64,000 nt of DNA from Asterias amurensis (lineage: Eukaryota; Echinodermata; Asteroidea; Forcipulatida; Asteriidae): the NCBI RefSeq assembly GCF_032118995.1, contig NC_092660.1, positions 3,735,501 through 3,799,500 of the forward strand, in the 5' to 3' direction. The notes beneath the pieces are model-generated. The model was not told the DNA's origin and did not search any database. It saw nothing but the letters and a program-made list of their open reading frames with translations. Of the stretch, positions 1 through 12,500 are shown one piece after another. A program made the position numbers and the translations under genes. Numbering within the stretch: the stretch's first letter is position 1; every line of letters begins with the position of its first letter.

Positions 1-524
1 TACATCTTTTGTTGTTTTCGTTTTATACAATTTGCGTGCTAGAGGGAAAAAAAACGCGGGAGATCCAAATTTTGGTCTACTCTCCCTGCGGGCGATTGGA
101 AAAAAAAGTTAAGCATATTATTTTTCATTCCATTGTAGAAGCTCATTATCTCACTTTATCTCAAAAGAAAGAGCACCCTCCAGTATTCTTGAAAATATAC
201 GGCTTGTGGCAGTCGACAAAATGAACGTTCAGAAATTAAGACTCGTCAATATATCTGGTCCCGAAAACGCAATTAAATTAGGCCCTAAGTAAACTTAACT
301 TTTCATAATTTCACTGATACAGCTTTTTCCAAGATATTTTGTTTTCTATGTATGGATTTATTATGCCTAACCTTTATTCTTCTGGAAAACTGAATCCTTG
401 CTTGATTTAGACAACACAGCTACTTTTCACACACAAACAGATACGTTTTACAAAACTGCCATTTTGACAGACTCGCTAACTTTTGTTTATCATGTACGTA
501 AAAAGAGATGTAGGCATGGGGGTG
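1..524. other. No recognisable gene, window start
   Basis: AT-rich sequence. The longest open frame here (71 codons near the window edge) has no recognisable domain and no flanking splice signals. I see nothing that supports a gene. Confidence 0.5.
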
Positions 525-625
525 TTGGAACATAGCCTAGGGTTTTTGAAACATAGGAGTTGTCGGAACAAACAAAGGGGTGTCGGAACATAGGGGTATC
601 AGAACATACATAGGGGTGTTTATAT
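525..625 (+). repeat. Short degenerate tandem repeat (GGGGTGTCGGAACATA-like)
   Basis: About five imperfect copies of a 17-24 bp motif related to GGGGTGTCGGAACATA follow one another. Copies diverge by several bases and vary in spacing. This is a local minisatellite with no coding potential. Confidence 0.6.
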
Positions 626-1120
626 TCTTTCTCCATGAAATATAAACCTTCCTTAAATTAAATTAAACCATTAAACCAACTGACCAACTGACCAAAGTCA
701 GCTAGGCATCGTCATCATCATCATATCTATCTTTGTTTAAATTCATACTTACGAAAGTGTTCAGTTATCGAAGTGTTATGTATATTTCCGAATGACTCCC
801 CACATTATACCACACTTAGAGTTGAAGTGAGCAACTTACGATGACATGGAAAAATCAGTGACAGTTCTCTTCGTATTTTCCGTGTTTTGAGCTGTTGTAA
901 AGATGGCCGCCGCACCTAGTTAGTATTGTATTGTAGTCTACTCTGCATGCATTATATTACACGCTGCATACAAATACACACGGACTGCGGTTTACGTTTG
1001 AGTACATTGTTTAGTCATACATTGCAGATTGACGAACTCGTACTCAGGGGCCCTAGTTCAACGACTACCCACAGTAAAACCAGCACAAGGCCGCGCGGAA
1101 TGGTCGGGCGATACTGTTTC
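626..1120. other. Non-coding, no feature seen
   Basis: No convincing exon, RNA gene or repeat is visible in this stretch. Confidence 0.4.
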
Positions 1121-1448
1121 TAGACTTGATTCAAGTCCCATAAGGTTTATCGCGAATAGCAAAATATCAAGAGAGGGCGCTGTTGAACCACACAAAGCAG
1201 AGCCGTAATATACGGCTCTGACACAAAGGTATAGGCGTTGCGTGCGCGAGTCGGTAGAAACTGCATAGAAACCGCCCCATATCCCTTCACACAATGCATT
1301 GCGTTTCTGAATCGCGATAAACCTTATTCTTGTGTCAGAAGTCCCTATTTCATAAAACAATACGTCACCAGTAGTGTGCGCGCTCGCCGTCAAAATGTGG
1401 TCCCACAAAACAGTAGCCACGGCATTAGGACTACTTGAGTCAAGTCTA
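1121..1448. mobile_element. MITE-like inverted-repeat element (TAGACTTGA termini)
   Basis: The left end TAGACTTGATTCAAGT is matched at the right end by the reverse complement of TAGACTTGACTCAAGT. Inside, ATAAGGTTTATCGCG near 1141 is repeated inverted near 1315. The element is 328 bp, has no transposase, and is more GC-rich than its surroundings. It carries a 17-mer, CGTGCGCGAGTCGGTAG, that also occurs in the IFT74 5' region. Confidence 0.5.
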
Positions 1449-1868
1449 TATTATAGTTTATAGAAGTAGTCGGGCAATGGAAATCAGAAACCTTGACGCG
1501 CGATCATAAAAAGATACAAAGTTTTTAGGCCTCAGCGCGCGATTTTCGGGATTGCGCGTCGAGGGTAGCCACTGTGTATGATGATCGACCCCACTCCGCT
1601 CATCAGCGCCTTCACCTAGCACCTTCACCCCAGAGCTACTGCTGGTACGGGCTGATGTTAAGACTGTTCATTGGTTCATTTTCTTGACCTTGTTGACCCA
1701 ATCAATTCTCAGTTGGGTTTTCTCACCCCTCTTTTGTGAGGGGAATTTGCCTTTTATTCAAAGTCATCAACAAGTTCACAAAATAACTTCTTTGAAATGT
1801 AATCGCATTAGCCGGGCTTTCACCCAATCGTGATTGTTGATAGAGTGCTACTAGTATTAGTACTAGGA
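1449..1868. other. Non-coding, no feature seen
   Basis: Mixed-composition sequence without a supported gene. Confidence 0.4.
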
Positions 1869-2030
1869 GAAAAAAAAGTGCCAAATGTTTGCCGCTGGAG
1901 CGCATCATGCTGAATAGGAAAGAAAATATGGAGGTCGAAAAGTTGACATTAAAAAAAAGTGCAAAATGTTTGCCGCTGAAGCGCATTATGCTGAATAGGA
2001 AAGAAAATATGGAGGTCGAAAAGTTGACAT
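1869..2030 (+). repeat. Two-copy 81 bp tandem duplication
   Basis: An 81 bp unit containing ATGTTTGCCGCTG and GGAGGTCGAAAAGTTGACAT occurs twice in tandem, with ATG of the motif at 1885 and 1966. The copies differ at only a few bases. The overlapping open frames are by-products of the duplication. Confidence 0.85.
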
Positions 2031-2640
2031 CTGCTCGCCCACCCCCCCCCCTCCCCACCCAACCAGTCCCCAACAGCTAGCACTCAGCAGTAATTTTTGA
2101 GACTAAGATAAGCTTTCTATCATCATTATCTTCATACCCTGTAAGTTTAATGTAAATCTATGGAAATAATGAAAAAGTACCCGATTCTCTTGAATTTCAG
2201 AAGATTAGTTTGTTTTAAAAACAGTTGTATACCAAATTGATTATAATCTAGGCCTATGTTCGAGATATATAACAGAACAGACGTATGAAGCTAAACCACG
2301 AACTACAACCATGCACGTTCTATGGTAACTGCCGCTGGTTCCCTGTTTCTCATTTGGTTTATGAAAAATGCATGTGCTGTTGGAACCAGTGCTTGCTTAG
2401 TCTCTTGTCCGTGTCGTTTCCTCTTCATCAGTCAAGATGAGAATCATGAATATTTGTTACCTATACTAATTTTCTCTTCAAGGCGGCTGCGGACGTAAAG
2501 AGCGGGGGGGGGGAGAAACAAAAAATGGATTAGCATCAGTTTAGTTTCACCCAGTCAGCAAATTATCGAGCTATGTTATTATTATTATAAAATTATGGTA
2601 AGTTTCCAACTCAAATTAACTACACAGCCGTACGCAACTC
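2031..2640. other. Non-coding flank of the minisatellite
   Basis: Contains a C-rich run near 2041, a G run near 2505 and a short ATT microsatellite near 2577. No gene is supported. Confidence 0.4.
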
Positions 2641-5165
2641 AATGGGAAACTACACAACCATACACAAGTTTGGAAACTACACAACCATACACAAGTCAAT
2701 GGGAAACTACACAACCATACACAAGTCAGTAGGACACTTTACAACCATACACAAGTCAATGGGAAACTACACAACCATACACAACTCAATGGGAAACTAC
2801 ACAACCGTACACAACTCAATGGGAAACTATATACACAACCATACACAAGTCAATGGGAAACTACACAACCATACACAAGTCAATCGGAAACTACACAACC
2901 ATACACAAGTCAATGGGAAACTACACAACCATACACAAGTCAATAGGAAACTACACGTCAATACACAATGCAATGGGAAACTACACAACCATACACAAGT
3001 TAATGGGAAACTACACAACCATACACAAGTCAATGGGAAACTACACACCATACAAAAGTCAGTAGGACACTTTACAACCATACACAAGTCAATGGGAAAC
3101 TACACAACCATACACAACTCAATGGGAAACTACACAACCGTACACAACTCAATGGGAAACTACACAACCGTACACAAGTCAATGGGAAACTACACAACAA
3201 AACACAAGTCAATGGGAAATTACACAACCGTACACAACTCAATGGGAACTACACAACCATACGCAAGTCAATGGGAAACTACACAACCATACGCAAGTCA
3301 AGGGGAAACTACACAACCATACACAAGTCAATGGGAAACTACACAACCATACACAAGTCAATGGGAAACTACACAACCATACACAAGTCAATGGGAAACT
3401 ACACAACCATACACAAGTCAATGGGAAACTACACAACCATACACAAGTCAATGGGAAACTACACAACCATACACAAGTCAATGGGAAACTACACAACCAT
3501 ACACAAGTCAACGGGAAACTACACAACCATACACAAGTCAATGGGAAACTACACAACCATACACAAGTCAATGGGAAACTACACAACCATACACAAGTCA
3601 AATGGGAACTACACAACCATACACAAGTCAATGGGAAACTACACAACCATACACAAGTCAATTGGAAACTACACAATCATACACAAGTCAATGGGAAACT
3701 ACACAACCATACACAAGTCAATGGGAAACTACACAACCATACACAAGTCACGAGGAAACTACACAACCATACACAATGCAATGGGAAACTACACATCATA
3801 CACAAGTCAATGGGACACTTCACAACCATACACAAGTCAATGGGAAACTACACAACCATACACAAGTCATTGGGAAACTACACAACCATACACAATGCAA
3901 TGGAAAACTACACAACCATACACAAGTCAATAGGAAACTACACAACCATACACAAGTCAATCGAAAACTACACAACCATACACAAGTCAATGGGAAACTA
4001 CACAACCATACACAAGTCAATAGGAAACTACACGTCAATACACAATGCAATGGGAAACTACACAACCATACACAAGTTAATGGGAAACTACACAACCATA
4101 CACAAGTCAATGGGAAACTACACACCATACAAAAGTCAGTAGGACACTTTACAACCATACACAAGTCAATGGGAAACTACACAACCATACACAACTCAAT
4201 GGGAAACTACACAACCGTACACAACACAATGGGAAACTACACAACCGTACACAAGTCAATGGGAAACTAAACAACAAAACACAAGTCAATGGGAAATTAC
4301 ACAACCGTACACAACTCAATGGGAACAACACAACCATACGCAAGTCAATGGGAAACTACACAACCATACGCAAGTCAAGGGGAAACTACACAACCATACA
4401 CAAGTCAATGGGAAACTACACAACCATACACAAGTCAATGGGAAACTACACAACCATACACAAGTCAATGGGAAACTACACAACCATACACAAGTCAACG
4501 GGAAACTACACAACCATACACAAGTCAATGGGAAACTACACAACCATACACAAGTCAACGGGAAACTACACAACCATACACAAGTCAATGGGAAACTACA
4601 CAACCATACACAAGTCAATGGGAAACTACACAACCATACACAAGTCAATGGGGAACTACACAACCATACACAAGTCAATGGGAAACTACACAACCATACA
4701 CAAGTCAATTGGAAACTACACAACCATACACAAGTCAATGGGAAACTACACAACCATACACAAGTCAATGGGAAACTACACAACCATACACAAGTCACGA
4801 GGAAACTACACAACCATACACAATGCAATGGGAAACTACACATCATACACAAGTCAATGGGACACTTCACAACCATACACAAGTCAATGGGACACTTCAC
4901 AACCATACACAAGTCAATGGGAAACTACACAACCATACACAAGTCATTGGGAAACTACACAACCATACACAATGCAATGGGAAACTACACAACCATACAC
5001 AAGTCAATGGGAAACTACACAACCATACACAAGTCAATTGGAAACTACACAACCATCCACAAGTCAACGGGAAACTACACAACCATACACAAGTCAATGG
5101 GAAACTACACAACTATACACAAGTGAATGAGAAACTACACAACCATATACAATGCAATGGGAACT
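2641..5165 (+). repeat. 30 bp minisatellite array, forward orientation (~84 copies)
   Basis: An uninterrupted array of a 30 bp unit that reads CAATGGGAAACTACACAAC followed by CATACACAAGT. Most copies differ from the consensus at zero to three positions. The array has a higher-order period of about 1,077 bp: variant strings in the 2827-3903 block recur in order in the 3904-4980 block (a variant at 3271 recurs at 4348). The unit is a multiple of three and has no stop in four of six frames, which creates long artificial open frames with repeats such as MGNYTTIHKS. There is no start context, splice structure or non-repetitive coding flank, so I call it non-coding DNA. The same 30-mer occurs inverted at 9.6-18.9 kb. 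Confidence 0.97.
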
Positions 5166-5520
5166 ACACAATTCAATTAAAAACCCGAATACATACATTC
5201 ATAAAAAAGTAGGTTTGTATCATAAAATAGCTTAAAAAGAGAATTACAACTATAAACTTTGAGGCAAGTTTACAGACAATGTAAGCCAAAGGAAAGCTTT
5301 GGCATACCAACAATAATTTTCTTACAGTTGTTTTTGTCTTTATTCAAAATAAACACATGAGAACTGAATGTGTAGTCTTCTGGCATGTACTTGTGTGTTA
5401 CCCTGCCTTGAAACAAAACAAATATTTGCCACAGCCACTCATCTCATAATTTCTACATGATTTTATTAAATTCAACTAAGTATGTATTTCCTTTTTGTAT
5501 TCTTTCATTGGCCTGTTCCA
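5166..5520. other. Non-coding spacer after the array
   Basis: AT-rich sequence leading into a pyrimidine-rich tract near 5485-5520 that may be the 3' end of an intron. Confidence 0.35.
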
Positions 5521-5524
5521 TTGG

Positions 5525-5709
5525 ATACAAACAGATGGGTGTTCAAGATAGAAGGCCAAGTTGCAGAGCAGATGATTTCATCCTTCCAACGCATCAAAGT
5601 TCAGCTTTCATTAATGGCTCAAGACAACTTTGTGTGGTATTATCGTTTCTATTTGTGGAAAAAGGGAACAGTTAAAGAAGCTTGGTTGTTTTTAAAGCAG
5701 TTTCTGTAG
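5525..5709 (+). CDS. Possible terminal exon of an unidentified gene
   Basis: After a pyrimidine-rich tract and an AG at 5523-5524, one frame stays open for about 60 codons and ends at TAG 5707-5709. The translation begins near WVFKIEGQVAEQM, continues KVQLSLMAQDNFVWYYRFYL, and ends LFLKQFL. It has a protein-like amphipathic composition, with no low complexity. ATTAAA motifs follow within 150 bp and could serve as polyadenylation signals. No upstream exon is visible, and the 30 bp array would lie in the preceding intron. I do not recognise the protein. It may be an old pseudogene fragment. Confidence 0.3.
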
Positions 5710-6767
5710 TATCATTTACATGAACCTTTATATATTAAAATAATGTGCAATTTCTTCTTGATTATACAAGTTGGACATGGACAATGTTGTACTGCTATGT
5801 ATTGTTGTAAACACGAATTGTACAAATGCATACATTTTCTTCTCATGTTTGGATTAAAGTTCCATACTTTTATGATGTATGTATGTATGTACTTTGACTT
5901 GTTGAAATAACCTTTGGTGGAAAAAATGCGTCTAGGGAGATTGGTACCACTTTCACTTTTTTTAAACTTCTTTTAACAAATAAAACAACTCGTCATCAAA
6001 GATATGTCAGCAATATAGTATGGTTTCATAATCCTCGTTATAATCAAATTTCAACATTACAGAAGTAATAGTTAAAATGGCTGCAACCACAACTTTGAAG
6101 AGGGATTGTTTCTTTGCATCATTTTAACCTTTTGTACAACGTATTTCAAACTGCAAATTAACAATGTTTTTTATAAACAACAATGGAATAATACGGTATT
6201 TGCCTATCATTAAAGAAATAAAGATTGTGCGAATAGACGCACCAAATGCAATAATAGCTTCCTCTGATTTATTTTCAACTTTGTGTGTGAATCTTCATTT
6301 CATTCACATTCTAGAGTTAAGTTTTTGAGGCAAAAGTTATTGTCAACGGTGGAGGAAGGGAGACAGTTTGTTACATCAAAGTTTTTAATGAAATGTTTCG
6401 ATGCAAATTGTCAACCAATGGATCTCCATGTTCAGTGTACTTTTGTTTGTTTTATACAGCAATCATTAAGTTGACTGATATTTGGAAGGGCTAAGGAACT
6501 CCGCATAAATGTAACATGGAGGCAGGAAATATTGTATTTTCCTACATCCATGGTTGTGATAAAAATCTTGATCAAAATTATTGAAGAACATGTTGCTGCG
6601 TTTATGCGCATGTATGTTTGTGTTTATTATTTATAGATTTTGGTTCCTTTTTCATTGGAAAATGCAACTTATGTTATGACAAACAAGAGAGGAAAGCCTA
6701 AAACCATTCGAACCGTAAAAGGCCTGTAACTTTAACGCTTTTCTGCATTTGAAGACAACTTGATATT
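5710..6767. other. Non-coding, no feature seen
   Basis: AT-rich sequence with short open frames lacking domains. It may include the 3' UTR of the possible exon ending at 5709. Confidence 0.35.
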
Positions 6768-7338
6768 CAAAGATTCAAAATATTTATTGTCATGGTAACA
6801 GCATGAAATTTGTTTTCCCTGTGTTGGGCCTATAAGGAGAATCTAATACAAGTAGAGACATAAAAACAATAGACAACAAGAATATATTTATAAAATTAAA
6901 GTATTAGAAAAGGGAATAATACAGATCATAAAATACACAATAATCAACAAATTTTAAAAATGCACCACGTTATCTCGACCAACTATTGTTACAAAGGTTA
7001 ATATTGCACTAGGTAGAAAACGAGTTCTTAAAACTGTTGGTCTTGAGACATAGTTGTCGGACCCTGCCTGAGTGGTTCTGAAAAAGTTGATGGTTAAAAC
7101 TTGTTAAACTGAGTCATAATGTAATCTTCCATGATTTCTTGCATGCTCTTATAGTGTCTGCTCCAATAATCCTGCTGGCCTTTTTGGGGGTGCGCTGGAG
7201 TTTCTTACAATTTGCCTGGGAGAGTGAATTATACCAACAAATACAACAGAAACTTAAGATAGACTGAAGATATTCAACATACACGATACATTCCTTACTG
7301 TCGAGATTATTATGGATCGGTATGAATGTCAAAGTCAC
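6768..7338 (-). pseudogene. 5'-truncated non-LTR retrotransposon fragment
   Basis: On the minus strand, the frame at 7338-7114 contains CWYNSLSQANCKKLQRTPKK followed by ASRIIGA. This is the pattern typical of the region just after the reverse transcriptase domain in CR1, L2 and Rex-type LINEs (a W-x-x-x-L-S, then L-Q-R, then IIG). The minus strand then runs to an A/T-rich 3' end near 6770 (CAATAAATATTTTGAATC), as expected of a LINE tail. There is no endonuclease or polymerase core, so this is a dead 3' fragment. Confidence 0.6.
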
Positions 7339-9196
7339 GGTAAATAGTTGCGTGGTTTCAATGAAATCGCTTCACTGACAACTTTTCAAAAGTTTCCACT
7401 AGTCACAAACTTTCAAACCAATATTGATATAAACTCAATTTTTTTATGGATTTAAGTTAGCCAGTAAAGTAAAGTTTAATTCATGCCGTGTCATTTTTAA
7501 TTTGTATACATTTACCTAAGACGACTCTTCTAACTGAAAAGCGCATCGAGTTAAAAATGCTTTTCAAACATTATCCAGTGTGGTGATTTCAAAGTTGAGT
7601 TGATTTATACTAAAAACAGGTAAGCCATATCTATTTCCTTTCATCTATTACACCGAAGCCCTGCTTAAAGTCGCAACTGAGTTATTGCTTGACATGACAA
7701 CACTTTGCTAGAGGTTAAACACTGTACAAACGGTTTTTAATTATCAGGAAAGAAAGAAACTGTAATTCAACGTAACAATAATTACTACCAAAGCCTACAT
7801 CTTATAATGACTTACATTTCATTTGAACTATAGCCCCCCTAATACAACTATCATGACTTGTTATCTATCATAGCAGTTTTCGTAAATGAGATATACCGGT
7901 TCGTAATAATTATTACGATTAATGCTTACTCGGTAGTGATATTCCTGGTAATTATTATAACTTTGTGTTCCCGTATTCTCCTGTCTTTTCAAAGCCCCTA
8001 CGTAATTAATTGTCAGTGCTAAAAAGTATTGGTATACTTTGAAATTGCTTGCGCCCAAATTATTTAGATCTAAAAAGAACACAACTAGAAGGGCGTGCCG
8101 GAACGGACCAAATATTAATAAATGACTTTGTGTCTCGGTTTCTTTTCACAGTATTTGGGATTATTATTGTTGCTTTCTTCTGAAAAAAAAGGTTTTTAAA
8201 AAGGGGGAATTTATATAATCGTTTATGCTTGTTCGTGTTCTGTTTTAGCTCAATTATCTTTGATGGAATATATTTTTACAATAGCCAAGAGGTGACGAGA
8301 GACGAATAAGCCCCATTAGTTGTCAGGGTGCCACTATAGGCCAAAAGTCATGCGCAAAACAGGGTTATCATTCCATGCCCTCAAATTCTGTTTAATAATA
8401 TTGTTTTGGGGTCATGCAATTAATTGTGTCGCTAGGGGCCTATAACAATTTATCACAACCTGGGTGCTATGTGCTTCAGCTTTTGAGGAGATGTGATCAA
8501 TGTAGGCTTTGAGGTTGGTCCTAATTGGCTTGGGAAGTGAAAAAGTGATCATACTTGCAGCGGTTTAGGAAAAAAACACATTATTTGTCTGTGTTGTTTT
8601 TCCGGGGTATGGCCTAATTAGCAAAAATTCCGAAAAGCTGACCTGCCAAAAAGTGAAAAGAAATCAGATGTTTTATTAGTTGTACAAAAATATATTTGAT
8701 TGGTTTTCAAGAGGTTCAGATACTTAAAACAGTTTTTGAAATAACTTTTGAATATTAATTAGCACAAGCATTGGTTGCGGCTATGAATCTATGAGCACCT
8801 TTTAGAGCTTTTTGGCGCCCTCCCGTGTTAACAAACTGAGGTGCAAAACACTGGGTTGAACTTCTGCCAAAATGCATATTCATGAAATAGTTTATTTGGG
8901 AAATAGTGCGAACACAGGGTAAGAAAACCTCCATTCATGATCCAACCAGTAGACAGTTTACACAAAGCAGTTACGTTACAAAATATGACGGGGTTGAACT
9001 TTAGATGGTTTAATACAGAAAATAGTATTGGCTCAAAAATAAACACAACATTACGACTGCAAGAGACTAATCACAATTTGCGCATGCGTATTTTAATCAC
9101 AACCATCCGTGGTTGAGCTTCATACGTCGTGTTGGTTATATGCCTCCTATGTTGGGTCACAGAGTGCAGATACTTGGCCCAATTTGATCCAGCTGC
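7339..9196. other. Non-coding, no feature seen
   Basis: About 1.9 kb of AT-rich sequence. Several open frames of 70-75 codons lack recognisable motifs and splice signals. Confidence 0.4.
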
Positions 9197-9566
9197 TTAA
9201 AGGCAGTGGACACTATTGGTAACTACTCAAAATAATTCTTGGCACAAAACCTCATTGATAACGAGTAATGGGGAGAGGTTGATGGTATAAACATTTTGAG
9301 AAACGACTCCCTCTGAAGTAATAGTTTTCGAGAAAGAGGTAATTTTCCACGAAATCGAGACCTCAAGTTTAGAACTTGAGGTCTCGAAATCAAGCATCTG
9401 AAAGCACACCACTTCGTGTGACAAGGGTGTTTTTTTCTTTCATAGTTATCTCGCAACTCCGACTACCAATCAAGCTCAAATTTTCACAGGTTTGTTATTA
9501 TATGAATAATATGTTAAGATACACCAAGTGAGAAGACTGGTCTTTGGCAGTTACCACTGTCTTTAA
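9197..9566 (+). mobile_element. Family-A MITE, first copy of the composite array
   Basis: This copy begins TTAAAGGCAGTGGACACTAT and ends at a TTAA (9563-9566). It is the only array copy that keeps a left TTAA; later copies start with an oligo-A run before GGCAGAGGACAC. The right terminus is shortened to GCAGTTACCACTGTCTTTAA, missing bases found in dispersed copies. An internal palindrome (GAGACCTCAAG / CTTGAGGTCTC) lies near 9357-9386. Confidence 0.85.
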
Positions 9567-12500
9567 CGGGTTCCGGTTTGAGAGTGGCGCACGCTTTTTG
9601 TGTATGGTTGTGTATATTCCCATTGACTTGTGTATGGTTGTGTAGTTTCCCATTGACTTGTGTATGGTTGTAGAGTTTCCCATTGACTTGTGAATGGTTG
9701 TGTAGTTTCCCAATTGACTTGTGTATGGTTGTGTAGTTTCCCATTGACTTGTGTATGGTTGTGTAGTTTCCCATTGACTTGTGTATGGTTGTGTAGTTTC
9801 CCATTGACTTGTGTATGGTTGTATAGTTTCCCATTGACTTGTGTATGGTTGTGTAGTCATTAACCATCAACATATTCTGTGTACCTCATGTTAGTTGTAA
9901 TTACTCTGAAGAGGTTTTTGATGCATTTTGGCACACGTTTTGTCCACAATTAAATTTCTGATTTTGTTTTTATTATAAAAAAAAAAAAAAAAAAAAGGCA
10001 GAGGACACTATTGGTAATTACTCAAAATAATTATTGGCACAAAACTTCATAGGTAACAAGTAATGGGGAGAGGTTGATGGTTTAAAACATTTTGAGAAAG
10101 GTGACTCCCTCTGAAGTAACATAGTTTTCGAGAAAGAGGTTATTTTCCACGAATTTAATTTCGAGACCTTAAGTTTAGAACTTGAGGTCTCAAAATCAGC
10201 ATCTGAAAGCATACAACTTCGTGTGACAAAGGTGTTTTTTTCTTTATAGTTATATCGGAACTCCGACTACCAATCAAGATCAAATTTTCACAGGTTTGTT
10301 ATTATATGCATAATATGTTAAGATGCACCAAGTGAGAAGACTGGTCTTTGGCAGTTACCACTGTCTTTAACGGGTTCCGGTTTGAGAGTGGCGCACGCTT
10401 TTTTTGTATGGTTGTGTATATTCCCATTGACTTGTGTATGGTTGTGTAGTTTCCCATTGACTTGTGTATGGTTGTGTAGTTTCCCATCGACTTGTGTATG
10501 GTTGTGTAGTTTCCCATTGACTTGTGTATGGTTGTGTAGTTTCCCATTGACTGGTGTATGGTTGTGTAGTTTCCCATTGACTTGTGTATGGTTGTGTATA
10601 TTCCCATTGACTTGTGTATGGTTGTGTATATTCCCATTGACTTGTGTATGGTTGTGTATATTCCCATTGACTTGTGTATGGTTGTGTAGTTTCCCATTGA
10701 CTTGTGTATGGTTGTGTAGTTTCCCATTGACTTGTGTATGGTTGTATAGTTACCCATTGACTTGTGTATGGTTGTGTCAATTCCCATTGACTTGTGTATG
10801 GTTGTGTAGTTTCCAATTTACTTGTGTATAGTTGTGTAGTTTCCCATTGACTTGTGTATGGTTGTGAAGTGTCCCATTGACTTGTGTATGGTTGTGTATA
10901 TTCCCATTGACTTGTGTATGGTTGTGTATATTCCCATTGACTTGTGTATGGTTGTGTAGTTTCCCATTGACTTGTGTATGGTTGTGTAGTTTCCCATTGA
11001 CTTGTGTATGGTTGTATAGTTACCCATTGACTTGTGTATGGTTGTGTCAATTCCCATTGACTTGTGTATGGTTGTGTAGTTTCCAATTTACTTGTGTATA
11101 GTTGTGTAGTTTCCCATTGACTTGTGTATGGTTGTGAAGTGTCCCATTGACTTGTGTATGGTTGTGTAGTTTCCCATTGACTTGTGTATGGTTGTGTAAT
11201 TTCCCATTGACATGTGTATGGTTGTGTAGTTTCCAATTGACTTGTGTATGTTTGTGTAGTCATTAACTATAAACATATTCTAAGTACCTCATATTAGTTT
11301 CAATTACTCTGAAGAGGTTTTTGATGCATTTTGGCACACTTTTTTGTCCACAATTAAATTTCTGATTTTTTTTTTATTATAAAAAAAAGGGCAGAGGACA
11401 CGTTTGGTAACTACTCAAAATAATTATTGGCATAAAACTTTATTGGTAACGAGTAATGGGGAGAGGTTGATGGTATAAAGCATTTTGAGAAAAGCGACTC
11501 CCTCTGAAGTAACATAGTTTTCGAGAAAGAGGTTATTTTCCACGAATTTAATTTCGAGACCTTAAGTTTAGAACTTGAGGTCTCAAAATCAAGCATCTGA
11601 AAGCACACAACTTCGTGTGACAAAGGTGTTTTTTTCTTTATAGTTATGTCGAAACTCCGACTACCAATCAAGCTAAAATTTTCACAGGTTTGTTATTATA
11701 TGCGTAATAATGTTAAGATACACCAAGTGAGAAGACTGGTCTTTGGCAGTTACCACTGTCTTTAACGGGTTCCGGTTTGAGAGTGGCGCACGCTTTTTGT
11801 GTATGGTTGTGTAGTTTCCCACTGACTTGTGCATGGTTGTGTAGTTTCCCACTGACTTGTGTATGGTTGTGTAGTTTCCCACTGACTTGTGTATGGTTGT
11901 ATAGTTTCCCATTGACTTGTGTATGGTTGTGTAGTTTCCCATTGACTTGTGTATGGTTGTGAAGTGTCCTATTGACTTGTGTATGGTTGTGTAGTTTCCC
12001 ATTGACTTGTGTATGGTTGTGTAGTTTCCCATTGAGTTGTGTATGGTTGTGTAGTTTCCCATTGACATGTGCATGGTTGTGTAGTTTCCAATTGACTTGT
12101 GTATGGTTGTGTAGTCATTAACTATAAACATATTCTAAGTACCTCATGTTAGTTTTAATTACTCTGAAGAGGTTTTTGATGCATTTTGGCACACTTTTTT
12201 GTCCACAATTAAATTTCTGATTTTTTTTTATTATAAAAAAAGGGCAGAGGACACGTTTGGTAACTACTCAAAATAATTATTGGCATTAAACTTTATTGGT
12301 AACGAGTAATGGGGAGAGGTTGATGGTATAAAGCAGTTTGAGAAAAGCGACTCCCTCTGAAGTAACATAGTTTTCGAGAAAGAGGTTATTTTCCACGAAT
12401 TTAATTTCGAGACCTTAAGTTTAGAACTTGAGGTCTCAAAATCAAGCATCTGAAAGCACACAACTTCGTGTGACAAAGGTGTTTTTTTCTGTATAGTTAT

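Noticed and set aside
2642-4270. 542-codon open frame (MGNYTTIHKS repeats)
   Set aside because: Produced by a stop-free 30 bp unit; other frames are equally open and there is no unique coding flank.
2641-5165. CRISPR-like direct repeats
   Set aside because: The 30-mers are contiguous with no spacers, and the genome is eukaryotic.
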